This document shows, one piece after another, positions 1 to 5,961 of a DNA stretch of 14,459 bases. Under the pieces are notes generated by a model. That model made no database searches and was not told the origin of the DNA. It saw nothing but the letters and a program-made list of their open reading frames with translations. The stretch covers positions 1 to 14,459 of the forward strand of contig JAVBPD010000045.1 in assembly GCA_031549885.1 (NCBI GenBank). Direction: 5' to 3'. Numbering within the stretch: the stretch's first letter is position 1; each line of letters opens with the position of its first letter. The stretch is from WQUF01 sp031549885 (GTDB lineage Bacteria; Bacillota; Clostridia; Clostridiales; Clostridiaceae). A program made the translations under genes and the position numbers.

Positions 1-2
1 TG

Positions 3-209
3 CCTGAAAGGTGGAATGGCTTTCATGGATTTAAAATTCAAAGAGATGTGTACAGCGCATTCCTAATAATGAACATAAAAGATAATCTAAAAGAAATAGA
101 TAGAAGTTTATGTTTTAACGAATTTGATAATTTTAAAATACTTCATAATAGAGAAATCGAAAGATTGAAAAATAGCAAAGATAAAAAAATATCCAGTATG
201 GGAATTTAA
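3..209 (+). CDS. TnpB-like RuvC nuclease, C-terminal fragment (IS200/IS605 family)
   Basis: The gene is cut by the left window edge, and 68 codons plus a TAA stop are visible. The fragment has the tail seen in the TnpB/OrfB branch of IS200/IS605 elements: an ERW near the start, then KIQRDVYSAFLIMN, where the Asp of QRD is the expected last RuvC catalytic Asp, followed by a charged helix ending in KKISSMGI. TnpB is an RNA-guided DNA nuclease linked to transposon maintenance. Many relatives have cysteines of a zinc ribbon around the RWH-x-C segment. Here those positions read as Phe or Gly, so this half of the ribbon may be lost or the subfamily lacks it. The structured RNA-like tail directly downstream supports the call. 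Whether the missing 5' part is intact cannot be judged. The family call rests on a short motif recalled from homologues. Confidence 0.7.
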   Translation, partial: PERWNGFHGFKIQRDVYSAFLIMNIKDNLKEIDRSLCFNEFDNFKILHNREIERLKNSKDKKISSMGI

Positions 210-395
210 AGAAAAAAAAACAAAGGTCTTGATGTGGGCCTGTCGTTAATGCGTTAAATGTAACGTTTGGCAGTGAAAGTCTTAAAGAAACTGATTAGCG
301 TCTATAATGTTGTAACTATGAGATTTATTTCATAGTGAGAGTATAGAAAAAGTCAATGTATTTAAGAACCCCACTCCTTCAGGTGTGGGAGCATC
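210..395 (+). ncRNA. Putative TnpB guide RNA (omegaRNA/reRNA) scaffold and IS right end
   Basis: The stretch after the TnpB stop is non-coding but rich in base pairing. CTGTC (240-244) pairs with GGCAG (269-273) around an inner CGTTA/TAACG stem (252-256 with 261-265). ACTATGA (315-321) pairs with TCATAGT (330-336). CCCAC (370-374) pairs with GTGGG (385-389), with an inner CC/GG and a TTCA loop. The last hairpin, preceded by TTTAAGAAC, resembles the subterminal right-end hairpin of IS605-type elements. In known systems the guide RNA overlaps the tnpB 3' end and runs through the right end, so the guide would be the flanking DNA just after about 391-406. The exact 5' end and the element boundary are inferred. 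Confidence 0.5.
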
Positions 396-418
396 AGTAG
401 CACAACATATTAAATTAT

Positions 419-424
419 TATAAT
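419..424 (+). promoter_or_regulatory. Possible -10 box (TATAAT) for the dhaL-dhaK-aldolase operon
   Basis: A perfect TATAAT lies 52 bases before the dhaL-like start. It sits in an AT-rich tract where an 11-bp direct repeat, ATATTAAATTA, occurs at 407-417 and 423-433. No convincing -35 is present at 16-18 bp, so the promoter either needs an activator or the match is chance in AT-rich DNA. Transcription could also enter from the upstream insertion element. Confidence 0.3.
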
Positions 425-475
425 ATTAAATTAACTAGATTTAGATAAAAAGAAAGGAGAGGATTTTTAACATAA

Positions 476-1132
476 ATGGTCATAACAAAGGATATTTTTA
501 GCCATATGTTGTTGAGAGTATGCGATCTTTTTGAAGAAAATAGTCTATATCTTTGTAAGTTAGATTCTAAGTTTGGCGATGGAGATCATGGTATAACTAT
601 AAATAAGATAGCTTTTACCATGCGTAACAAAGTAAATAAGTGGAAAGAAGAACCTGAATCTATATGCAGTTTTCTTGAAGATTTAAGTGGAGAGATAATG
701 TTCATTGGAGGAGGTGCTGCAAGTTCGCTGTACGGTGTTTTTTTTGAAGGACTTGCAACCCCTTTAAGAGATACAAAAGAGATAGATGCTTCTATGTTAA
801 AGGATATGTTAAATAGTTGCAAGGAAGCTATGCTTAACGTAACTTGCGCAAGGCTTTGTGATAAGACCATGATGGATGCGCTTATTCCTGCTGTAGATGA
901 TGCCATGAAAGCTTCTTGTGACATCGTTGCCATATTGAATGCTGCTGAAAGCGCTGCAATAAATGGAGCAAGTTTAACAAAAAATTATGCTGCAAAATAT
1001 GGCCGTTCCAAGAATTATAAGGAAAAATCAATAGGAACGAAGGATCCAGGTGCTGTGAGCGTTTCATTGCTTTTTAAGGGATTAAAAGAAGGATTTGAGA
1101 GAGGAGGATATTTTAATGAAAAAATTTATTAA
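476..1132 (+). CDS. dhaL: Dihydroxyacetone kinase-like subunit L (nucleotide-binding)
   Basis: This 218-residue protein is the DhaL partner of a two-subunit DhaK/DhaL-type kinase. DhaL binds the Mg-nucleotide and passes phosphate to the substrate held by DhaK. The N-terminal LDSKFGDGDHG places three Asp at 30, 35 and 37, the positions of the Mg-nucleotide ligands in E. coli DhaL. GGGAASSLYG (78-87) matches the family's nucleotide loop, CDKTMMDAL (128-136) the DKT-DA motif, and GRSKNYKEKSIGTKDPGA the C-terminal lid. The length is normal for the family. ATG 476 follows an in-frame stop, so no earlier start is possible; the AAGGAGAGG at 454-462 is 13 bases away, a little far. The last 17 bases overlap dhaK. 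No DhaM is in the window, so the phosphate may come from ATP or from a DhaM elsewhere. The true substrate may not be dihydroxyacetone. Confidence 0.9.
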   Translation: MVITKDIFSHMLLRVCDLFEENSLYLCKLDSKFGDGDHGITINKIAFTMRNKVNKWKEEPESICSFLEDLSGEIMFIGGGAASSLYGVFFEGLATPLRDTKEIDASMLKDMLNSCKEAMLNVTCARLCDKTMMDALIPAVDDAMKASCDIVAILNAAESAAINGASLTKNYAAKYGRSKNYKEKSIGTKDPGAVSVSLLFKGLKEGFERGGYFNEKIY

Positions 1133-2108
1133 TGATCCAGCTAATTTAACAAATGAGCTTTTAGAAGGGTTTGTTTTAGCAAATAAAGATTTAGTTTCAA
1201 TGGAACCTGGAAATCTAATCGTAAATAATAGATTAAATAATGCAGACCGTGTTACTATTGTGACTCAAGGGGGAAGCGGCCATGAACCTGCGCTTTCAGG
1301 ATTTGTCGGTGAAGGTATGGTAGATATTTCTGTAGTTGGAGATATTTTTTCAGCTCCTGGGCCTAGAGCTTGTATTGATGCAATTAAGATGGCAGATAAG
1401 GGCAAAGGCGTACTCTATATAGTTTTAAACCATGCAGGTGATATGTTAACTGGAAACCTCACTATGAAAGCTTGTAAGAAAGAAAATCTCAATGTTATAA
1501 AAGTAGTCACTCAAGAGGATATAGCCAATGCTCCAAGGGAAAATAGCTTTGATAGACGTGGGCTTGTAGGTTGTATTCCTACTTATAAGATTGCAGGTGC
1601 TGCAGCTTCTTGTGGTAAATCATTAGAAGAAGTAGCTTCTATTGCAGAGAGATTTGTAAATAATATGGCTACTCTTGCCGTTGCTGTTAAAGGTGCAACA
1701 CATCCTGCAACAGGAAATATGCTCTCAGATTTAGGTGAAGATGAGATGGAAATTGGAATGGGACAGCATGGGGAAGGCGGCGGTGGAAGACAAACCATGA
1801 AAACTGCAGATGAGACTGCTGTAATAATGGTGGATGCTCTCTTGAATGACTTATCAATTAAAGAGGGTGAGAAGGTAATGCTGATTTTAAATGGCACTGG
1901 AGCTACAACTTTGATGGAATTATTTATAATATATAGAAAATGTGCAGAATATCTAAAGGAAAAAAATATAGAGATTGTTGCAAAATATGTAGGCGAGCTT
2001 TTAACAGTTCAAGAACAAGCTGGATTCCAGATGTTTATAGCAAGAATGGATGATGAATTGCTGCATTATTGGAATGCACCATGCAATACTCCATATTTTA
2101 AAAAATAA
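1116..2108 (+). CDS. dhaK: Dihydroxyacetone kinase-like subunit K (substrate-binding)
   Basis: This 330-residue DhaK-family protein binds a short ketone substrate covalently through a histidine. GGSGHEP gives His56 and NHAGDM gives Asp109, the same numbers as the E. coli DhaK active-site residues. GMGQHGEGG supplies the hemiaminal His218, equivalent to E. coli His230. The protein lacks the roughly 25-residue insertion that E. coli DhaK has after this motif. I chose ATG 1116 because GAGGAGG at 1101-1107 sits 8 bases upstream and the protein then begins MKKFIND like known DhaK; a TTG at 1095 would add seven odd residues. It overlaps the end of dhaL, which implies coupled translation. DhaK homologues also act on erythrulose and other small ketoses. 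The LsrF-like neighbour makes a longer substrate plausible, possibly an AI-2-like C5 compound, but this is inference. Confidence 0.92.
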   Translation: MKKFINDPANLTNELLEGFVLANKDLVSMEPGNLIVNNRLNNADRVTIVTQGGSGHEPALSGFVGEGMVDISVVGDIFSAPGPRACIDAIKMADKGKGVLYIVLNHAGDMLTGNLTMKACKKENLNVIKVVTQEDIANAPRENSFDRRGLVGCIPTYKIAGAAASCGKSLEEVASIAERFVNNMATLAVAVKGATHPATGNMLSDLGEDEMEIGMGQHGEGGGGRQTMKTADETAVIMVDALLNDLSIKEGEKVMLILNGTGATTLMELFIIYRKCAEYLKEKNIEIVAKYVGELLTVQEQAGFQMFIARMDDELLHYWNAPCNTPYFKK

Positions 2109-2124
2109 TTAAAGAGGTAATTTT

Positions 2125-3006
2125 ATGGCTGAAAAAGATGAAAATGTAAATTTAAAAGACTATTTCATTGATATTCCTCAAAAGGGAAGCTTTCATGTTA
2201 AAGGAATGGATCATGTAGATTGGGGAATGAAGGATAGGCTTAGTAGAATTTTTAATCCTAAGACTAAGCGTACAGTTATGTTGGCATTTGATCACGGGTA
2301 CATAATGGGGCCTACATCTGGGCTCCAGAGAATGGATATTATAATTCCAAGACTGGCTCCTTTTGTAGATGTCTTTATGGCAACTAGAGGTGGAATCCGT
2401 ACATGCGTGCCTCCAAATTTTAATAAAGCTATTGCACTTAGATGCTCCGCAGGCAGCAGCGTATTAGATGATGATATGAGTCATGAGATAATAGGGGTTA
2501 ATATTGAAGATGCTATAAGGATGAATGCATCATGCATGGCCATTCAGACTTTTATAGGAGCTAAAGGTGAGAAGGGCAGCATTGAAAATCTATGCAAGAC
2601 CATAGATGTGGGAAATCGTTATGGAATACCTACTTTAGGCGTGGTTGCTGTTGGAAAAGATATGGATAGAACTACAAAGTTTTTTCTTCTTGCAACTCGT
2701 ATGCTTTCTGAATTTGGAGCTCAGATAATTAAAAGTTATTATTGTGAAGATTTTGAAAATGTGGTAGCTGCATGTCCTGCTCCTATTGTAGTGGCAGGAG
2801 GCAAGAAACTTCCTGAAAAGGATGCACTGAATTTAACTTATTGTGCAATAAGAGATGGTGCAGCTGGCGTTGATATGGGAAGAAATATATTTCAAGCTGA
2901 AGATCCACTTGCCATGGTTCTTGCTATTAATAAAATAGTTCACGAAGGGTTAAATGATGAACTGGCTTATGAGTTTTATTTAGATATTAAAGGAAATAAA
3001 ATTTAA
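2125..3006 (+). CDS. LsrF-like class I aldolase/thiolase (DhnA family)
   Basis: This 293-residue protein aligns along its whole length with E. coli LsrF (291 residues) as I recall it. Shared blocks include DWGMKDRLSRIFNPKT, VMLAFDHGY, GPTSGL, VGKDM, the Schiff-base segment AQIIKSYY with Lys203 (LsrF also uses Lys203), PIVVAGGKKLPE and GVDMGRNIFQ. LsrF moves the acetyl group of phospho-HPD (from autoinducer-2) to CoA, giving acetyl-CoA and DHAP; the wider family holds class I fructose-bisphosphate and related aldolases. The gene starts 16 bases after dhaK, with AAAGAGGT at 2111-2118 as its ribosome binding site. In this operon it probably cleaves the product of the DhaK/DhaL kinase. No lsrK, lsrG, lsrR or lsr transporter gene is in the window, so a true AI-2 pathway is not shown. 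Confidence 0.88.
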   Translation: MAEKDENVNLKDYFIDIPQKGSFHVKGMDHVDWGMKDRLSRIFNPKTKRTVMLAFDHGYIMGPTSGLQRMDIIIPRLAPFVDVFMATRGGIRTCVPPNFNKAIALRCSAGSSVLDDDMSHEIIGVNIEDAIRMNASCMAIQTFIGAKGEKGSIENLCKTIDVGNRYGIPTLGVVAVGKDMDRTTKFFLLATRMLSEFGAQIIKSYYCEDFENVVAACPAPIVVAGGKKLPEKDALNLTYCAIRDGAAGVDMGRNIFQAEDPLAMVLAINKIVHEGLNDELAYEFYLDIKGNKI

Positions 3007-3189
3007 AAGGGTGATTTCTTTACGAAATTTTTCTGCACAAATAATTCCCTATTCTTTGCTTTAACTATATTCGACTATATTAACTATATTTTTAGATTAG
3101 AATTATGAAATATTTACTAAATTAGAAATTTTTATTAAACGTTTTACTTAAATGTTCGATAAAGCGCCTATAAAATTGGCAATAAATGG

Positions 3190-3263
3190 TTGACAATTAA
3201 GTTTAAAATGGTTAAAATCATATTAAATACACTAACTTATGTTAGCATATTTTACTAGCTAGT
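3190..3263 (+). promoter_or_regulatory. Orphan sigma-A-type promoter with downstream palindromes
   Basis: TTGACA (3190-3195), a 17-bp spacer and TAAAAT (3213-3218) make the best -35/-10 pair in this gap. Just after it lie CTAAC-TTAT-GTTAG (3232-3245) and the perfect palindrome ACTAGCTAGT (3254-3263), either of which could be a repressor operator. No intact gene follows on this strand for over 700 bases. The promoter may serve a lost gene, a small RNA, or nothing at all. Confidence 0.35.
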
Positions 3264-3418
3264 ATAATAACTTATCGCAAGCTGCAATTTATATAAAAAC
3301 TCTTCTGCATTTATTTAATTTTCTTTACAGCCATAGGAGTTGTACAAAATCAGAGTGTAAATTGAAATTTGATAGTGTTAAATGGATGACAGTATTATCA
3401 TTGCATTATTTGCTTTAA

Positions 3419-3568
3419 ACCCAGGTCAGTATTTTAAATAAAAATGTAAAGTTTCCTGTTAATTTTAAGATGTCAATTGTTTCTGCCGCAGTCAATAGCT
3501 TTTGGGATTCCACAGTTGGACGTATTTATATTAAAAAGGTAGACCAAAATCAAAGAAAATATAAATAA
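3419..3568 (+). pseudogene. Unidentified gene-like fragment before the MITE
   Basis: A 49-codon open frame lies here between stops, with no good start or ribosome binding site. Its translation looks protein-like, with the end segment SFWDSTVGRIYIKKVDQNQ and then RKYK, but I cannot assign a family. The stop codon at 3566-3568 falls within the left target duplication of the MITE, so the insertion may have changed the end. The rest of 3007-3570 shows no other coding signal that I trust. The frame may be random. Confidence 0.18.
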
Positions 3569-3572
3569 TTAT

Positions 3573-3749
3573 GGCTTGTTACAAAAATGCGTGCTTGAAA
3601 AATAAAAATTAGATAAAGATGAAATGCAGTAGAATTTATGTTACTAAAGTAATATCAAAACTTTAAATATATGATTTTTATATTGTAAATTCAATCTAAA
3701 TATTAAAGTAATATCTGATTTTCTCGAGCACGCATTTATAAAAAGAGCC
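3573..3749. mobile_element. ISL3-type MITE, 177 bp, no transposase
   Basis: The two ends are inverted repeats. The left end begins GGCTTGTTAC and shares AAATGCGTGCT with the right end, which reads GGCTCTTTTT then ATAAATGCGTGCT on the complementary strand. About 21 of the outer 28 positions match without gaps. The GGCTCTT start is typical of ISL3-family termini. The flanks are ATAATTAT (3565-3572) and ATAATTTT (3750-3757), a 7/8 match to the 8-bp target duplication that ISL3 elements make. Inside, TAAAGTAATATC occurs twice as a direct repeat (3645-3656 and 3704-3715), and there is no reading frame of note. It would need a transposase supplied from elsewhere. Confidence 0.6.
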
Positions 3750-3800
3750 ATAATTTTATTAAAGATTAAAGCATGAACAAAGTTCTTCCTTAATTTGATT

Positions 3801-3873
3801 GGAGGTATTTATTAAACAAGAATTTATTTGGGCGAAAGCATACATTTGCTTTCGCCCAGAATTATTTTATTAA
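3801..3873 (+). other. Ribosome-binding-site-led hairpin, possible terminator or leader
   Basis: TGGGCGAAAGCA (3829-3840) and TGCTTTCGCCCA (3847-3858) form a perfect 12-bp stem with a TACATT loop, by far the most stable hairpin in the gap. It is followed by GAATTATTTTATT, only a loose U-rich tail, so it may be an imperfect terminator. GGAGG at 3801-3805 stands 5 bases before an ATT codon that opens a 20-codon frame (3811-3870) running through the hairpin to the TAA at 3871-3873. A leader peptide from an ATT start is possible but weak. The hairpin lies about 125 bases before the lyase gene. Confidence 0.35.
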
Positions 3874-3950
3874 AGATATATTTTATGATTTTTAAAGGCG
3901 TTTAATATATAAAAATTTATGTTTTTTTTAATAAATTGAAATAGTATACT

Positions 3951-3956
3951 TATAAT
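3951..3956 (+). promoter_or_regulatory. Possible -10 box for the lyase/molybdenum hydroxylase operon
   Basis: TATAAT lies 26 bases before the lyase start and just after the palindrome AGTATACT (3943-3950), which could be an operator. At 17 bp upstream the sequence is only TTAATA, a poor -35. This is the best candidate promoter close to the operon, but the hairpin at 3829-3858 could also belong to a longer leader made from further upstream. Confidence 0.3.
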
Positions 3957-3982
3957 AATAGTGTAATTAAGAGGTGGTAATG

Positions 3983-5485
3983 ATGTACAAAGTATTATTA
4001 AATGGACACAATTTAACTCTTGCAGATATTAAGGAGGTTGTGTTAAATTGTGTAGAGGTTGAAATAAGTGAAGAGGCAAAGAAAAGACTTGTTGATTCAA
4101 GGCAATTAGTATTTGATCTGGTTGATTCAAATGTTCCAATATATGGGTTTAACACTGGCGTTGGCTGGAACAAGGATAAAAAAGTTATGAAGGAGTTTTT
4201 TCAAGAATACAATAGAAATTTAATTCTTGCTCACTGTGTTTCTGTAGGTGAAGAAGCTTCTGAAAAGGAAATAAGAGCAATTATGCTCTGCAGGTTAAAT
4301 GAATTGTTGGTTGGCTGCACAGGATTAAGCCCTGAAATTCCTCAAATGTATGCTGATATGCTTAATTTTAAAATTCACCCTGTAGTTCCTGAAAGAGGTT
4401 CCATTGGAGAAGGAGACATTGGATTATTGTCTCATATTGGACTTGCTATGATGGGAGAAGGAGAAGTTACATATAAGGGAAAGAGAATGGACTCTTTAAC
4501 AGCTCTTAAAGCAGAAAACCTTCAGCCAATTGTATTAGGGCCAAAGGATGGACTTGCTATTGTAAGCTCAAATTCATTTGCAGCAGGGCAGGCAGCTTGT
4601 GCGCTACTTGAGTTAAAGGATTTCATGGATATTGCCGAAATCGTATATGCCATGTCATTAGAGGCATTAAACGGCAATACATCACCACTGGACCCTGAAA
4701 CCCATATTGTCAGACCATATAAAGGTCAAATGGAAACAGCTAAAAGGGTATCCAAATTGCTTGAAGGAAGTTACATATATGATCTAGATCCTGAAAAACC
4801 AGTTCAAGATCCACTTTCATTTAGAGATACTGTGCATATATATGGTGCAGTTCAAGATGCAATGGAATTTGCAGAAAAGCAGTTGCTTATTCAGTTTAAT
4901 TCCTCTGACGATAATCCATGCCTTGTCTTTGATAAGAGAAAGATCATGTCATGTGCAAACTTTGAGCCACTAGCATGGGTTCTTGCATTTGAAATGTTAA
5001 ACATATCCCTTGGCCATGTGGCTAAAGTATCATGCTTAAGAACGATAAAGCTTGGCACGCCGGAGTTTACAAGGCTTAATCGCTTTTTATCTAAAAGACC
5101 AGAGACCATATGCTTTAGTACAGTTCAAAAGACATTTATGGGACTCTTTACAGAAATATCAAATATGATTAACCCAGCATCCTTAGCAGGGCTACCAGTT
5201 GCAGGGGACATTGAGGATGTGGAGACAAACGCAACATTTGTAGTTCAAAAGACAAGAAAAATTATAGACACATTAAGATATATCCTTGGAATTGAAATGC
5301 TTCATGCTGCACAGGCCTTTGATTTAAGAGAAGGAAAGAAGTTTAGCATACATACAAAGAAAGCATATGATATTGTGCGAAAGACTATTCCATTTTATGA
5401 TTATGACAGGAATTTAACGATAGATATAAATAAGGCATATGATGTAATTAAATCAAGGGATTTAATTAAGGATAGGGGAATTTAA
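3983..5485 (+). CDS. HAL/PAL-fold lyase lacking the MIO triad, ergothionase-like
   Basis: This 500-residue protein belongs to the histidine/phenylalanine ammonia-lyase superfamily. It keeps YGFNTGVG (Tyr54), NRNLILAH (His84), QDPLSFR (Gln275, Arg281), DDNPCLV and the Glu411-Asp412 region. The segment that normally reads GSVGASGDLAPLAH reads GSIGEGDIGLLSH (139-151) here. One residue is deleted and Ser becomes Glu, so the Ala-Ser-Gly needed to form the MIO cofactor cannot exist. The HAL Asn of the INGTQ segment and Tyr of QDAYSLR are also replaced (by Ser and Leu). Ergothionase, which releases trimethylamine from ergothioneine to give thiourocanate, is to my recollection a MIO-free member of this fold, so it is the best functional guess; another betaine or amine lyase is possible. 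I chose ATG 3983, 5-7 bases after GAGGTGG (3971-3977); ATG 3980 is an alternative. The stop overlaps the next start (TAATG). Confidence 0.75.
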   Translation: MYKVLLNGHNLTLADIKEVVLNCVEVEISEEAKKRLVDSRQLVFDLVDSNVPIYGFNTGVGWNKDKKVMKEFFQEYNRNLILAHCVSVGEEASEKEIRAIMLCRLNELLVGCTGLSPEIPQMYADMLNFKIHPVVPERGSIGEGDIGLLSHIGLAMMGEGEVTYKGKRMDSLTALKAENLQPIVLGPKDGLAIVSSNSFAAGQAACALLELKDFMDIAEIVYAMSLEALNGNTSPLDPETHIVRPYKGQMETAKRVSKLLEGSYIYDLDPEKPVQDPLSFRDTVHIYGAVQDAMEFAEKQLLIQFNSSDDNPCLVFDKRKIMSCANFEPLAWVLAFEMLNISLGHVAKVSCLRTIKLGTPEFTRLNRFLSKRPETICFSTVQKTFMGLFTEISNMINPASLAGLPVAGDIEDVETNATFVVQKTRKIIDTLRYILGIEMLHAAQAFDLREGKKFSIHTKKAYDIVRKTIPFYDYDRNLTIDINKAYDVIKSRDLIKDRGI

Positions 5486-5961
5486 TGTCAAATACAGCAT
5501 TTATTGATTTAATTATCAATGGAAATAGATATAATATAAACGTGTCTAAAGAAACAACGCTTTTGGAAGTTATTAGAGATGTAATAGGGCTAAAAGGAAC
5601 AAAACGTGGATGTGACGAAGGACATTGCGGTGCATGCACTGTGATTTTGGATGGAAAAGCTGTAAATTCATGCATTACCTTAGCTTATTTAGTAAATCAT
5701 AAAAGCATTACAACCATTGAGGGGTTAAGTAAAAATGGTGAGCTCAATCCCCTCCAAAGGGCATTTATAGATGAAGGAGCTGTTCAATGTGGATTTTGTA
5801 CGCCAGGAATGATATTGTCTGCAAAAGCATTGCTTGATGAAAATAAGAACCCAAATGAGGATGAAATAAAAGAAGCAATATCAGGCAATTTATGTAGATG
5901 TACAGGTTACGCTAGAATAATAAAGGCTATAAAAAGAGTTGCGGACGGTGAATATAAATGA
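5485..5961 (+). CDS. Molybdenum hydroxylase small subunit, two [2Fe-2S] clusters
   Basis: This 158-residue iron-sulfur subunit belongs to the xanthine dehydrogenase/CoxS/HcrC family. It carries electrons between the molybdenum site and the FAD subunit. The plant-ferredoxin-type cluster has Cys43, Cys48, Cys51 and Cys63 in RGCDEGHCGAC...SC. The second cluster has Cys102 and Cys105 (QCGFC) plus Cys137 and Cys139 (NLCRC). All eight ligands are present and the length is typical. The ATG shares a base with the lyase stop, and its own end overlaps the next start by four bases (ATGA), so the products are probably made in fixed ratio. The protein should be cytoplasmic, since no signal sequence is visible. 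Substrate cannot be read from this subunit. Confidence 0.95.
   Translation: MSNTAFIDLIINGNRYNINVSKETTLLEVIRDVIGLKGTKRGCDEGHCGACTVILDGKAVNSCITLAYLVNHKSITTIEGLSKNGELNPLQRAFIDEGAVQCGFCTPGMILSAKALLDENKNPNEDEIKEAISGNLCRCTGYARIIKAIKRVADGEYK

Noticed and set aside
407..433. 11-bp direct repeat ATATTAAATTA before dhaL as an operator or target-site duplication
   Set aside because: The DNA is almost pure A/T, where such repeats arise by chance, and it does not flank an element.
586..933. Antisense frames within dhaL, dhaK, the lyase and other genes
   Set aside because: They are shadows of well-supported sense genes, without ribosome binding sites or recognisable motifs.
3014..3032. ATTTC/GAAAT hairpin followed by TTTT just after the aldolase gene, as a terminator
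   Set aside because: The stem has only five pairs, mostly A-T, and would be very weak; it is not listed as a feature.
3382..3441. A 19-codon frame starting MDDSIIIALF that recalls the start of clostridial sigma-70-like factors
   Set aside because: Similarity stops after about ten residues, no further sigma-like sequence appears in any frame downstream, and there is no ribosome binding site.
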